Assembly: GCA_018806915.1 (NCBI GenBank) | Contig: JAGKQI010000104.1 | Span: 1,488,001 to 1,552,000 of the forward strand | Reading direction: 5' to 3' | Source: Phytophthora colocasiae | Taxonomy: Eukaryota; Oomycota; Peronosporomycetes; Peronosporales; Peronosporaceae | Length of the DNA: 64,000 bases | Part shown: one piece after another, positions 32,954 to 43,100 of the stretch | Numbering within the stretch: the first letter of the stretch is position 1 | Layout: each line of letters opens with the position of its first letter | Translations under genes and position numbers: made by a program | Notes under the pieces: model-generated | Seen by the model: only the letters and a program-made list of their open reading frames with translations | The model's database searches: none | Told to the model about the DNA's origin: nothing

Positions 32954-35900
32954 TCAATCCGAGTCGGAGTCGTCATCGTCAATTATCACAAACGATACCG
33001 CCTTGCCTTTGGGTCTCACTCTGGTCACCAGTTTCCCCATCCCGTTCACTTCCGTCTGCAAAATTACCTTCATAGGCGGTGGCCTCACTTCGGCATTATC
33101 ATTAGAAGCAATACTTCTCCTTTTCTTCACCCAGCGATGTGGGGCATCCCGCATCATAATCGCCGCCTCATTTTCATCTTGCGCGCGGTCTTCTTTCTCT
33201 TCCTCATCGTCCTCCTCGATCTCTTCAGTACTTGCTTCATCCGAAGAGCTATCACTCCCATCAATGCCATTCAGGTCGGCTTGTTTAGGAATTGGAACGT
33301 GTTCTGGCTTGCCCTGCGAAGATTCATCTCCAAACGTAACGACACGTCTTGCTTGTGCCTGCGTCGTCTGCCAAGTCGTAACAAGTGCTGCTGCTGGTAT
33401 TGCTGGCTGAGTATTCGAATTAACCCCGCGAGAGCCTCGATTAGGCATAGTGTGGATCGCTTGTCGAATCACATCCTTGTGCTCGTCCTCCACGAAAAAA
33501 CGTACTTGACCAGTCTCCGCTACAATGTCTTCTCCCAGTAAGCGTAAATTGCTCAAAACATAGTTGAGTTTGCGCTGTAGAAATGTGTTTTTGTTGCCTT
33601 TTGCAACCTTCCGCGCATCCCCCACCGATCGATTTCGCTTTCGCTTCCTGCTCGGAGAAGTAAACATTGTTCCTCCCCCAGTGTTCGGCTTCTTCGGCGA
33701 TCTTCCAGGAGAATCGCCTTGCTGCGCTTTAATTCGAGTAGGAGAAGCAAGCACCTCGGACTTGTTCTCCTCCACTTCATCAGTCTCCTGAGGTCTTAGC
33801 ATTTGGCTTTCAACACTGCCTCGCATCCACAATTGCTCCACGATTACAGCTTGCGTCGCACCCATTCGATGTGCTCGACTGATAACTTGTTGCTCAAGTG
33901 ATTTATCCCAAATCTCGTCCATCAAGAAAATGTGCGTGACAAAAGAGAGGTCCAGACCGTGTGAGCCAACTTCCGTTAACAGCAACACATTCAAGTTAGG
34001 GTCCTTGCGAAAGCGCATCAACTGTTTCATGCGAACTTCGGGGCTGAGACCAGCAATGAAATCAGCAGTAGGCACTCCTTGCTGAGCGAACGCAACCTTA
34101 GTGTGCCAAATGTGTTCCTTAAACTGTGAAAAAATGATAGCCTTGAAGCAGCGTGCTTGTCGCCGCGAAGAACGACTGCTTGGGTTCATGCTGCGGAAAA
34201 GGAACTCTTCCTTTAGCTCTTTGATTCGAGTAGCCGCGTAGAAAGCCTTACTAGCATCGATAAAGTGGATATCGCGCGTAAGATCCAGAGCGCGACGAGG
34301 TTGTCGCGGAGCATTTTGGCCATTTCTGCCATTAACTTCTTGACCGCGATGATTTCTTGTTTGTCCGTGAGGTTCTTGACCTTCTCGTATTTGATCCTGG
34401 TTTACACGCTGCTGGATTTGATTAACACGCCCCCCATGGCGACCGTTCTGATTCAAGTCAGGATTGGTCGCCTCCAACGCCACATCATCCACCATTTCAA
34501 ACTCAAAGCCTGGTTGAAGCCTTTGAAATGCTTCACGGTCGAATACAGCATTGCAGCGAAAGCAACTGGGTCCAAACCTCTTCATGCGATCTTCCACACA
34601 GTCTGCGCAGCATAGATGTCCGCATGGAATAATCATTAGCAATTGCAATTTCCGCTTGCAACACCCACACTGAGTAACCATCCCTTGGAGCTGCACTTTA
34701 CGCAGGTAGTCAATCACTACTCCCATGTTCTCGCCATCAACATTGAGAGCGTTCAGCATATTAATTGTATCCAGTCGAGACGACTCGGCCAACGTAACTT
34801 TCACTGCGGAGCCGCCACAGCAAGCAGATCGAAGATTGGAGACCACACGCAACGCATCCTTCCGGTTCACTGGATTCAATAGACTATCTGGATGTTGATA
34901 ACCAGGAGTTTTGGGGTCCATATTCGTAATGACCAAATTGGCTCGCACGGCCGCAGCAACACCATTGTATTGCGCGTATTCAGTTGGCGTAGGGTCAATA
35001 TACACTGTGCGCCGGACAGGTTCCGGCAGAATCTCACAAATCGACTCTTTCGTGTGCCGCATCATTATCCGACTGAGGAGGTGCTGCAGGCGATAGAAGC
35101 CGACGATCTCATTCCGCTCGAACGGGCGAGCAATTGCCTTTATCCAGGCCTGTCCGTCCGGATTGCCGTAAGGTTGATTGCGCAAGAATACCAATAGCCC
35201 GTGCATATAGCGGAGATCAGCAGACTGGAGTGTGTTGGGCGTCGGCGTACCAGTCATTACCCATCGCCTCTCAGCACACAGCAACCGAGCCAACTGCATC
35301 AAATCTGATGGAGTCTGACCCCCCAGTTTGTGGCCTTCGTCGACAATCACTCGAACCCAATGAACTGTCAGAAGGGAAGACACTTCCCCACGGATAGTTC
35401 CGTCGGCATATCGCTGCGGACCTTCAAACCCAAACCGCTCCGGCATTCGCTCCTCCAGAGCTGAGGTCGGTCTGTGAAGTCTCCATTCTCGAGCTAGTCT
35501 TGTAAATGAGGTGATGACAACGTCGTACGTAGCAAGATCTATGTTGTACGGCAACTTGTTCTCGACACCAGGATCTACAAACACCCGCAAGGCGCCAGGT
35601 GCAACGTGGACTTCGACCTGGTATTTCCAATGCTCAACCAGCGGATCAGGAACCACGATTATCGAAGCTCCAGAACTCACAAGGTCTTCTACGTTCACTG
35701 ACCTGCCTCGGGATCTAGACGAGCGTAAACCCGGCCTAGCATTCCCAATCGGGCCATGCGTATCAACGACCGTGTTGTCAGTCGTTTGTCCTTTTGTTCG
35801 CAGAATTAGTGCCAACATAGTGATGGTTTTGCCAAGTCCAGGCTCGTCACAGAACATGCCGCCACATGCATCCCTCGCCGTCACGTGAGGATGTTCGATG

Positions 35901-36862
35901 ACGCGGTCCTCAATCAAGTCGACTGCCGTTGCAGCTTCGTAACTCGTTGCAGAAGATAAAATAAACGGATGAGGCTGAGGGATGCAAGTTAATGACGGGG
36001 TTTCGCGACGCAGCATCCACTTGAGCCCTCTTCGTTGGTGTTCGTAGAGTACAAGGTTTAGTCCAGGCACCACTTCATACGCCATGTGCTGGAACAATGA
36101 GCATACGCCACTGAGTGACGCGAGGTCGCGTGCGTTCATAAGACACACAATGTTCTGCAGCACGTTCGTCGGTAGGTCGGTTAAGACGACCTGCTTGTTG
36201 GGGTGAGTCATTCGTGCTACGTACGTGACATCATCTCGGATCTCCATCTGGCCCACCTCCATCTGGCTCGTCAAGCTATGGAACACATCGGGCAGATTCA
36301 GCTTCTGCTTGGGTTGAATTGCCCGCTTGGAAGCGTCCCAAGGGTGCAGTCTGCAGCCGACAACATGGCACGAGCTGCTTCTGGCGCTCTCTAGAGCTTC
36401 ATAACGCGCTTCTGTCTTTGACTTTCCGTTGCGTGGCACCACTGCTAATACTGTAGCTTGTAGGTGACACAGCACCAAGTCGAAATCTCTGAGAGACGTG
36501 CCGCGTTTTGCATCCTCATGGACTTGCACGCGCATTTGAAGTGTTGCAAAATCGGCAGATCGATGCGCCAGGACGTAAGTGGCGTCTACCTGTAGCACTA
36601 GTTGCTCTGTGAGCGTCAGCAGGGCTCGTAAGAGGCGAACGAAGTCGCAGCGGCAACCGCTGGCGCCATTGACGCACGCTACGTCTTTGCGCACATTAAG
36701 ACCGAGGAATACGAGTTGGATCCAGTCGTCTGCTGTGCGCTGTAGTGTTACTGGGACAGTCGTTGGCCTGTCTGTGATAGACTGACACACGTCTTCATAC
36801 ACTGGCGCTAGTAGCTCGATGGTGCGGCTCGCTCTGGAGGAAGCCGCAGCAGACGCCGCCAT
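32954..36862 (-). CDS. F-box/SNF2-family ATPase with embedded RING finger (copy 2)
   Basis: A paralogue of the protein at 6879-10985, 1302 residues, single exon. Domain order is the same: F-box-like LTDLPTNVLQNIV (about 215-245), Walker A CDEPGLGKT (about 340), DEGH (about 510), RING CGCC...PCGHLCCADC...CFRC (about 730-770), helicase C-lobe IIFSQF, GSHGLDLS and QVISRAHRMG, a basic KRKRN patch, and an acidic Ser/Asp/Glu tail ending DDDSDSD. Blocks around Walker B are nearly identical to copy 1, while N- and C-termini differ freely. Start: ATG at 36862 (MAASAAASS); the open frame runs five codons further only to a TTG. It lies 26 kb away in inverted orientation. Confidence 0.9.
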   Translation of the reverse strand: MAASAAASSRASRTIELLAPVYEDVCQSITDRPTTVPVTLQRTADDWIQLVFLGLNVRKDVACVNGASGCRCDFVRLLRALLTLTEQLVLQVDATYVLAHRSADFATLQMRVQVHEDAKRGTSLRDFDLVLCHLQATVLAVVPRNGKSKTEARYEALESARSSSCHVVGCRLHPWDASKRAIQPKQKLNLPDVFHSLTSQMEVGQMEIRDDVTYVARMTHPNKQVVLTDLPTNVLQNIVCLMNARDLASLSGVCSLFQHMAYEVVPGLNLVLYEHQRRGLKWMLRRETPSLTCIPQPHPFILSSATSYEAATAVDLIEDRVIEHPHVTARDACGGMFCDEPGLGKTITMLALILRTKGQTTDNTVVDTHGPIGNARPGLRSSRSRGRSVNVEDLVSSGASIIVVPDPLVEHWKYQVEVHVAPGALRVFVDPGVENKLPYNIDLATYDVVITSFTRLAREWRLHRPTSALEERMPERFGFEGPQRYADGTIRGEVSSLLTVHWVRVIVDEGHKLGGQTPSDLMQLARLLCAERRWVMTGTPTPNTLQSADLRYMHGLLVFLRNQPYGNPDGQAWIKAIARPFERNEIVGFYRLQHLLSRIMMRHTKESICEILPEPVRRTVYIDPTPTEYAQYNGVAAAVRANLVITNMDPKTPGYQHPDSLLNPVNRKDALRVVSNLRSACCGGSAVKVTLAESSRLDTINMLNALNVDGENMGVVIDYLRKVQLQGMVTQCGCCKRKLQLLMIIPCGHLCCADCVEDRMKRFGPSCFRCNAVFDREAFQRLQPGFEFEMVDDVALEATNPDLNQNGRHGGRVNQIQQRVNQDQIREGQEPHGQTRNHRGQEVNGRNGQNAPRQPRRALDLTRDIHFIDASKAFYAATRIKELKEEFLFRSMNPSSRSSRRQARCFKAIIFSQFKEHIWHTKVAFAQQGVPTADFIAGLSPEVRMKQLMRFRKDPNLNVLLLTEVGSHGLDLSFVTHIFLMDEIWDKSLEQQVISRAHRMGATQAVIVEQLWMRGSVESQMLRPQETDEVEENKSEVLASPTRIKAQQGDSPGRSPKKPNTGGGTMFTSPSRKRKRNRSVGDARKVAKGNKNTFLQRKLNYVLSNLRLLGEDIVAETGQVRFFVEDEHKDVIRQAIHTMPNRGSRGVNSNTQPAIPAAALVTTWQTTQAQARRVVTFGDESSQGKPEHVPIPKQADLNGIDGSDSSSDEASTEEIEEDDEEEKEDRAQDENEAAIMMRDAPHRWVKKRRSIASNDNAEVRPPPMKVILQTEVNGMGKLVTRVRPKGKAVSFVIIDDDDSDSD

Positions 36863-37236
36863 TGACAGTGACAGCAAATGTCTTCTGCCGGTCTGTCAAC
36901 TGTCTACATTGATATCAGATCCTTTTATTTAAAATAGTTTATATTTATCCAGTTTAGGAGGGAATTCTCATTTACAGGGTTATTAAAAGCTTGCAGCATG
37001 AAGTGAAGGTTGCGGTCGGCGGAAAATGGCAGTCTGCCTCCCGGTGACCAGGATGTGTTACGATTCGCTACAGCCGGTAGCGAATGCTTTTGCCTCAAGT
37101 AGCCTATTTTGTACCAGTACCTCGGTGTATGCTAAGCACGTAGCACATTGTTTTCAACCATTCCTCAAAACTTTGGATGAAGTAAGGCCTTACCTGGTAC
37201 TGCAACTTGCTGTATCTTATTGCTTAGCCGTCAGTA

Positions 37237-37265
37237 GGGTGGACTGCGAATTTTGCAGTCCACCC
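37237..37265. repeat. Perfect hairpin, 11-bp arms, 7-nt loop
   Basis: GGGTGGACTGC at 37237-37247 pairs fully with GCAGTCCACCC at 37255-37265 across GAATTTT. No T-run follows on either strand, so it is not a bacterial-type terminator. It may be the centre of a short palindromic element. Confidence 0.6.
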
Positions 37266-37471
37266 AGTGCAAAACGACAACAGCACATCCCAGCGAGGAA
37301 ACAGCATGCCAGAGCACTGCTCTGCTCTGAGAGCAGAATGCATCTTGTGCACGAGCACACGTTTAATCTTTGCCAATTCAACAATGTGATAAGTAACTGA
37401 GGATCACAGTAGATGTATAAGAAAGGAGACGACATCATAAGTCTCGAACTTGCGAACAAACTGATGAAGCT

Positions 37472-37746
37472 ACAGGTTTCCCCGCCTAATTTGCAACTGC
37501 ATCAAGTAATTTACCTCGATCAGGGAGTGAAGATGCGGATGCGATTTGCTCTATCTGGTCTGCCAATGTACTGAGTTACATGCAATCACGGGGGAAATGG
37601 GATGCACGATGAAGGTTCAAGGAAGATAATCCCTCCCAATTTTTCAGTAACTCAGTACCTGATGCATCTATGTGATACCTGTGCAGATTTTGCATCCTGG
37701 CAGATTTTCTTGGTCCGACCCCTGCAAATTAGGCGGGGAAACCTGT
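37472..37746. repeat. MITE-like segment with 24-bp perfect terminal inverted repeats
   Basis: The 24 bp at 37472-37495 (ACAGGTTTCCCCGCCTAATT plus four more bases) is matched perfectly in inverted orientation at 37723-37746. A second, internal inverted pair (GTACTGAGTTAC near 37568, GTAACTCAGTAC near 37648) sits between them. Total length is 275 bp with no coding capacity, as for a miniature inverted-repeat element. No clear target-site duplication was found, so the true ends may lie further out. Confidence 0.55.
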
Positions 37747-38377
37747 ACATGTATATGATGCATGCCACGCAGCAAGAAATTATAGTACCTGATGAAGATA
37801 AAACGCAAGAGTCTCAAAAATCTTGCATACTGTTTGTTGTGCAGTATTGGTGCAGTCGACAACCCAAACGCAGAGAGATAGAGCTAAACACGGTGCTTTG
37901 CGGAGTGCAACATCATAGACCTGTACATGTATGTAGGCGGCAGCTTAAAAAGAGAAGTACTGTAAAGTAGTGGCGACATCTTGACCGTATCTTGGGCCCA
38001 TTCAACAATACTTGTTTCCTGTAACATATCCATCCTTTTTGTGTAGCTTGAGAAATCGCTCAACGCGCATTAAACACGTACATTTGGACTCATACTGCTG
38101 TGTAGATGTTTCACCAACCTCAAAAGTGGTCCTTCATGGACCCTTCGTCTTTCATTTGAGCTTGGAATGCGTGAACATTGCGTCAACAATCCATCTCTGT
38201 TTCTGTACTTTTAAAACTATTATGTTAATGTAACTCTGTGGATGGGTAAAACACAATACGTATTGTATTTTCCGTCTACATACTCTCCATTCCGACGAGG
38301 CACGTGTTCGAGTTCGAGCTTTCCCACATCTCAATCGACCAAGCAAGGCGCAAGCAAACCCGACAAGCTACTAAACC

Positions 38378-38679
38378 ATGGTGAAGGTGACCGAGTTCAA
38401 GGTGGGCATGACGTGCGACGGCTGCTCCAGCGCCTGCACGCGCATCCTCAGCAAGATCGAAGGTGCGAACAGTCCGGTATTGCTTGCTATTGGTATTGCT
38501 CCAATTTGCTGACGCTTTGGCTTTCTTGCTTTCTGCTGTTATCAGGTGTGACAGACGTCAAGTGCGATGTAGAGAAGCAGCAGATCCTAGTGGAGGGTGA
38601 CGCTGACGCCAACGTAATGCTGGAGGCGCTGCTCAAGTGGTCCAAGGCCAGTGGCAAGAGCGTGGAGCTGGCGGCCTAA
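38378..38679 (+). CDS. Atx1-like copper chaperone (HMA domain), two exons
   Basis: A 72-residue cytosolic metallochaperone, which passes Cu(I) to P-type ATPases. Exons are 38378-38462 and 38546-38679, split by an 83-nt intron (GTGCGA...ATCAG); the junction restores SKIEG-VTDVKCD. The metal site is MTCDGCSSAC, where the CxxC binds copper; C-terminal helices and the lysine-rich loop before the end fit Atx1/ATOX1. Start: an ATG in the context AAACCATGG. The length equals the family norm of about 70 residues. Confidence 0.88.
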
Positions 38680-39343
38680 GCTACTAGCCACTTTAACGTG
38701 ACCGTGTGTGTGGATCCTCCTTTCTCTTTACGTACCTAGCATCTTCCGTACCCTCAAGTCAATTTCTCTTCGAACATCGCAGTGAGAGGGAAGCTGAGGC
38801 GGGGGAATGAAAGCTAATCAAAGACTTTTTTCGTGTTATGAGTCGGTAGTTTTCGCAGTGCAATCTAGCATCTCGACTTTCTGGCGTAAGAATACCTTGA
38901 CTTGGGGTGGGCACGTGGCAATGTGAGGACAAGTGCCTAGAGTTTGCTACGATTGCATTCGATGAGTCTTGACACCGTATAGTTTTCGCGTTGACGCGTA
39001 GCTTAGAGCACCTTCAACATGGCCCCGTTTACATGAACTGCATTTGCATCACAGCTCAAGCTGCCGTGGTGGTCAGACACTGGCAGTGCTTTCTCTCCAA
39101 GATAAAGATCGTGCTGTGCTGCTGTAATCACCGCTCGCGAAAGAGCAACAGACAGCAAAACGGCTCCAGTCGGGTGGCTACACTTGCGAACACTAAGTTT
39201 AACTGATCCCAGCCTTCCTCGTACAGACAACACACTTCGACGCATTAGGGGACGTCTCTCATGTCACCGCCGTTGGAAGCCCAAAGACGGGGAAGTGATG
39301 ACGGGACCTCATTGCATTAGCGCAATACTGTATCGCCTCCATC
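38680..39343. other. Intergenic stretch, nothing recognised
   Basis: About 660 bp between the chaperone stop and the left target-site copy of the SINE-like retroposon. It should contain the chaperone 3' untranslated region. No open frame with a recognisable product, RNA gene or repeat was seen. Confidence 0.4.
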
Positions 39344-39359
39344 ATCGATCATTGCCTTC

Positions 39360-39890
39360 GGGCTCGCCGGTGGCCCAGTGGATTAGCATCCGCTGATCCA
39401 CGAACTGACCGAGGGTTCGAGCCCCGCCTCCGTCGCCCTTTTCGACTTCTGCTCTCCTCTCTCACCGCTGCCCTTCTCTGTTCATTTCCCATCACTCACA
39501 AGCTCTTCTCTAAGACATCGGGACCAATCAAGGCACAACAACACGGAGACAAGAGTCTTGTCAAGACTCACTCACAAGCTCTTCTCTAAGACATCGGGAC
39601 CAATCAAGGCACAACAACACGGAGACAAGAGTCTTGTCAAGATTCAAGGAGTTGGCGCGGTCGCAGTACTCTACCCGGCCAGACACCGGCTGGGGGCTCA
39701 TCAACGGTGGCCCATTGGGCAAAAATTCCCAAGAAATTCAAGCGTACCGGTCATAGACTAAGGGTAACCGAGTAGCCGTAGGAAATTAGTTAGGAGTAAC
39801 CTTGCTTAGACGTCAATGCGCCTGTTTCGAACAGGCTTCGAAATAAGTACCTAATATAAGGGGTTCGAGTCCTCCCTTCCCCCCCCCCCA
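39360..39890 (+). mobile_element. SINE-like retroposon with tRNA-related head and 16-bp target-site duplication
   Basis: A 531-bp insertion bounded by identical 16-bp direct repeats ATCGATCATTGCCTTC at 39344-39359 and 39891-39906. The head has RNA polymerase III internal promoter signals: an A-box-like TGGCCCAGTGG at about 39371 and a B box GGTTCGAGCCC at about 39413. The acceptor stem does not pair, so it is tRNA-derived and not a working tRNA. A second B-box-like GGTTCGAGTCC lies near the end, followed by a C-run and a final A. The body has a 76-bp tandem duplication. The class is inferred from head and target-site duplication; the C-rich tail is unusual. Confidence 0.6.
39493..39644. repeat. 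76-bp tandem duplication inside the SINE-like element
   Basis: Two adjacent copies begin CACTCACAAGCTCTTCTC at 39493 and 39569 and are essentially identical up to GTCTTGTCAAGA. The near-identity says the duplication is recent compared with the rest of the element, or typical of its family. Confidence 0.8.
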
Positions 39891-40122
39891 ATCGATCATT
39901 GCCTTCTCGTAGTAACCTATCGCTAATTCGTCGGTTATTTCGTACTTTTCACCCCTCCCCACTGAACCATCATATCTGATCCAACGTCTTGTTATCTTCC
40001 ACTTGGCTCTACTTAATTCCACAGTCGCCATTCCGCACTGTCCGCACTCAGTGCGGAAGTTGACGTCTCCGCAACAAGCGCCCAAGAAGCTTCTGGCTGG
40101 AGAATTCTCCGCCTCTCGCTAG

Positions 40123-43100
40123 CCTCTGCCAAGCACGACGTCGACACGAGTACAAGCCACACAGGAGGCCACGGTGCGCTCCTCGCCGTGGCCCAAAGTT
40201 AGAGCGCGTAATGCTCCCACGTACGAATTAGGCGACTTGTTAGTCTTCGCCTTGAAACTGGGCCCATATCCGTCCACAGAACGGCGTAAGCGACGCTCAC
40301 AGAGTCACACAGTGCTTGCGTTTCAAGTGGGTATCGCTTTGATTGCAGGACTCGCCTTGGTGCGCGCGGAGCTGCCTCAGCGAGTGAATGCGCTTGTGGG
40401 CGGCACATTTCTCGTCTCGAGCGCAGGTGTGTGCTATCTGAGTGTTTGTCACGTACTTAGAAGGATTCCAGGGACTCAACATGTGGCTGCACTGCTGCTG
40501 GACCGCTCTAATCCGCGTTCGTGGCCTCGAGAGAAGCGTCGCCTGTTCCTCGAAGTCTGCACGTGGATTGCGAGCGTTTTGTCGCTGTATAGCGCTTCTC
40601 ACTCGTGCTGGATCGCTGTATGTGGAGGAGCTATGGCGGCTCTAGTTCTGGCTTTTGTTAGTGACTTGTTGGCGGCGTATTTGCATCTATTAGAGACGAG
40701 GTTGGATCCGCAGCAAATGCGAGGCATTGGAGGAATGTTGTGGCTCAAGGTCGCATTGTCCTATGTCTGGGTGGGGTACATTATCTCGGATACTGGTACC
40801 AAGTTGCACACTTACGTGTTTGGAGAGACTTTGGAGGAGGAAATGCAGCTGGAGTTTCAGTCTGTGGACCAATTGGTGTTTAACTACTTGTTGATCACAC
40901 TTGTAGGAACGTCGCTCATCATTACAAGTGAACTACTGCTGCTGTGTGCGCCTACCCGACGAGCGGGCATTATGCTACAAGGGCGTATTGTGGATGCTCG
41001 GAAGAACTGGGAACGGCACCCATTACGATCGCTGGTAGAAGTGACGGGGACATTTGGCGCTACAACGCTGTATTACAGCACGACGAAGGATATGCTGCTG
41101 TCATTGCAGCTTGGCACTTGCTGTGGCGTGTTGCTGATCCTCAGTAGCGAGCTATTGTCATTGGCAAGTCGTCCACGCTTTGTGGGGCCACCGAGTCCAC
41201 AGGCAGCTGTGGAGATGCCTGCAGATCACTGGGTGAAGCTCATTCCGGTGGTCATGATGATGTTGTATTTCTTCTCTCAAGTCTACGCCGCAATTGTTCG
41301 AGCTGCAGACGTGCCATCAAGCTCACTGGCGCTCATGTTGGGCTTTATCGCTGTGGCCGCTATCACACTCACGGGCCTCGCGTTGTCTGGAAGAAAACCG
41401 TCCTTAATGGAGCTAACTCGGTTCGGAAGACGGCTTGCTGCCAGGGTTTGCGTGGGTGTAATCACAATCATTGCACCCAAAGTATCCTCAGGGCTGCCAG
41501 GAGTTGTATTTTCGTGTGGACTTTCGGCTTTCTGTATTGCCTTCTCGAGAGAGTGCTGGGACGACATTGAAGTGAACGAAGAGGCTCAATTAAACGAGAT
41601 TTCGTGTGCTTCGCCACAATCGTCAGGTGTTCCCTGTGTTTCGAGCGGAGCCCCACAGTCGTGGTCTGCTCGTGCTTTGAGTTTCGTAAAAGAACGATAT
41701 CCTCACTTTTACAAGCGAGTGAAGTGGACGTTTGTGGGCATCATGGTGGTTTCGACTCTTGATATGTGCTCAACATTTTTTGCGGTGATTCACCAAGACA
41801 AGCTGCAGTTGTCTCTTTCGCAGTTTTCCGCTATCAATGTTGTCATTTCGGCATCAGTTGGATACTTGACGAGTCCAGATCCGTACGAGCTCCACCCTGC
41901 GGTGCTACTCCACACGGGCGTGGAACAGTTCAAGAATAAGTGGCTTATCTTTCCGCTTCACATGTTCGTCGAAACGCTGGTCTTTGTTGGAGTTTTTGTT
42001 GGAACGTTTGCGGCCTCATCCACGGTGTTCAGCTCACTCACGCTTGCTGCACTGTCTGGAATTGTGGTATCGGTTGGAGGTCATTGGGTTTGCTCGCGTC
42101 TCCACATGACTGTTGGCACGCACATGCGCATGCAGCTAACAGCTACATGTGCTCTGTTTTTCTGCTTATTCCTGATCACCTATGCCTCAATGGTATCCCT
42201 CCTCTCCATCTACCACTACTTTGACAGCATTGAGGCTGCGTTCTGCCTTGCGTCACTCGCTGGTATTTTCTTTCTGGCTGCAAGCGAGCTGTTCCTGATG
42301 TGGGAACCAACACGTGAGGTGGGCCTACTGCTGCAGCGTCGGGTTACAAACGCAAAGGCGAATTGGCAGCTGGAGCCTTTGCGTTCTTTCTTGGAGCTTT
42401 TCACGTGGTTCGCTGTTATCTACGGGTCATTTGCAATGTACGATGATCTTGTGTTGGCGCTTCAACTCGGCACATTTTCTGGGATTGCAGTGACCCTATC
42501 GGGCGAGTATTTTCGAAAGAACCGATCAAAGCTAATGCCATGGGGAAAGAGCTTGCTTGCTGATGGTGGAATGATTAACGCTCCGATATCCCCCATTTCT
42601 TTTGACAACATTGTGGAGCCGAGCCATGCTCGCCCGCTTCCCATTATGCTTTTGTTTGCGTACATTGGGTCGGGCACTTTCCAGTGGATATTTGAGAATA
42701 TGCGCAGTCTCGAAGTCACAGTGCTTTTAGCCACCATCGCCGGAATCGCCTTCTTGTGCTTCGCTGATATGCTGGTGCTATTCAAGCCAACGCGATGGGC
42801 TGGTGTAATTTTGCAAGAACGATTCATCAACGTGAAGCAAAATTGGTGCGAGTATCCGGTTCGATCATTTGTCGAATTTGGCTGCTTTATGGGTGTTATT
42901 TACGGCAGCTACGCAATTTATCATGATTTGGTTGTTGCGGTTCAAGTCGGTACTTTGTCTGGAATGCTGGTAACTCTCGGGGGAGAACAGGTGCGAAGCT
43001 GTGCTCGAGCATTACCGCTGAATGGTAAGTGACGAAGCGGATCATTCATGGCAAAATTCCAAAAACCACTAACACTTTCTTGTTGTAACCCATGCGCAGA

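Larger units (their letters stand above)
36863..38377. other. 1.5-kb intergenic stretch with hairpins and a MITE-like repeat
   Basis: This separates the divergent SNF2 copy 2 and the metallochaperone gene. No coding frame is convincing; the longest plus-strand ones (37026-37400 and 37602-37970) lack recognisable domains and cross inverted repeats. It contains an 11-bp-arm hairpin at 37237-37265 and a 275-bp segment bounded by 24-bp inverted repeats. Confidence 0.5.

Noticed and set aside
37026..37400. Possible 124-residue plus-strand gene
   Set aside because: No domain; it crosses a perfect hairpin, and base composition resembles intergenic DNA.
39360..39440. tRNA gene at the head of the SINE-like element
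   Set aside because: A- and B-box signals are present but the acceptor stem does not pair and no clear anticodon arm forms; treated as a tRNA-derived SINE head.
39813..40085. 90-codon minus-strand frame
   Set aside because: It runs through the poly-C tail and target-site copy of the retroposon, so it cannot be an old gene.
40174..40176. GTG as start codon of the multi-span membrane protein
   Set aside because: Non-ATG starts are rare in oomycete nuclear genes; an upstream exon ending in a splice at about 40122 is more likely, though not found.
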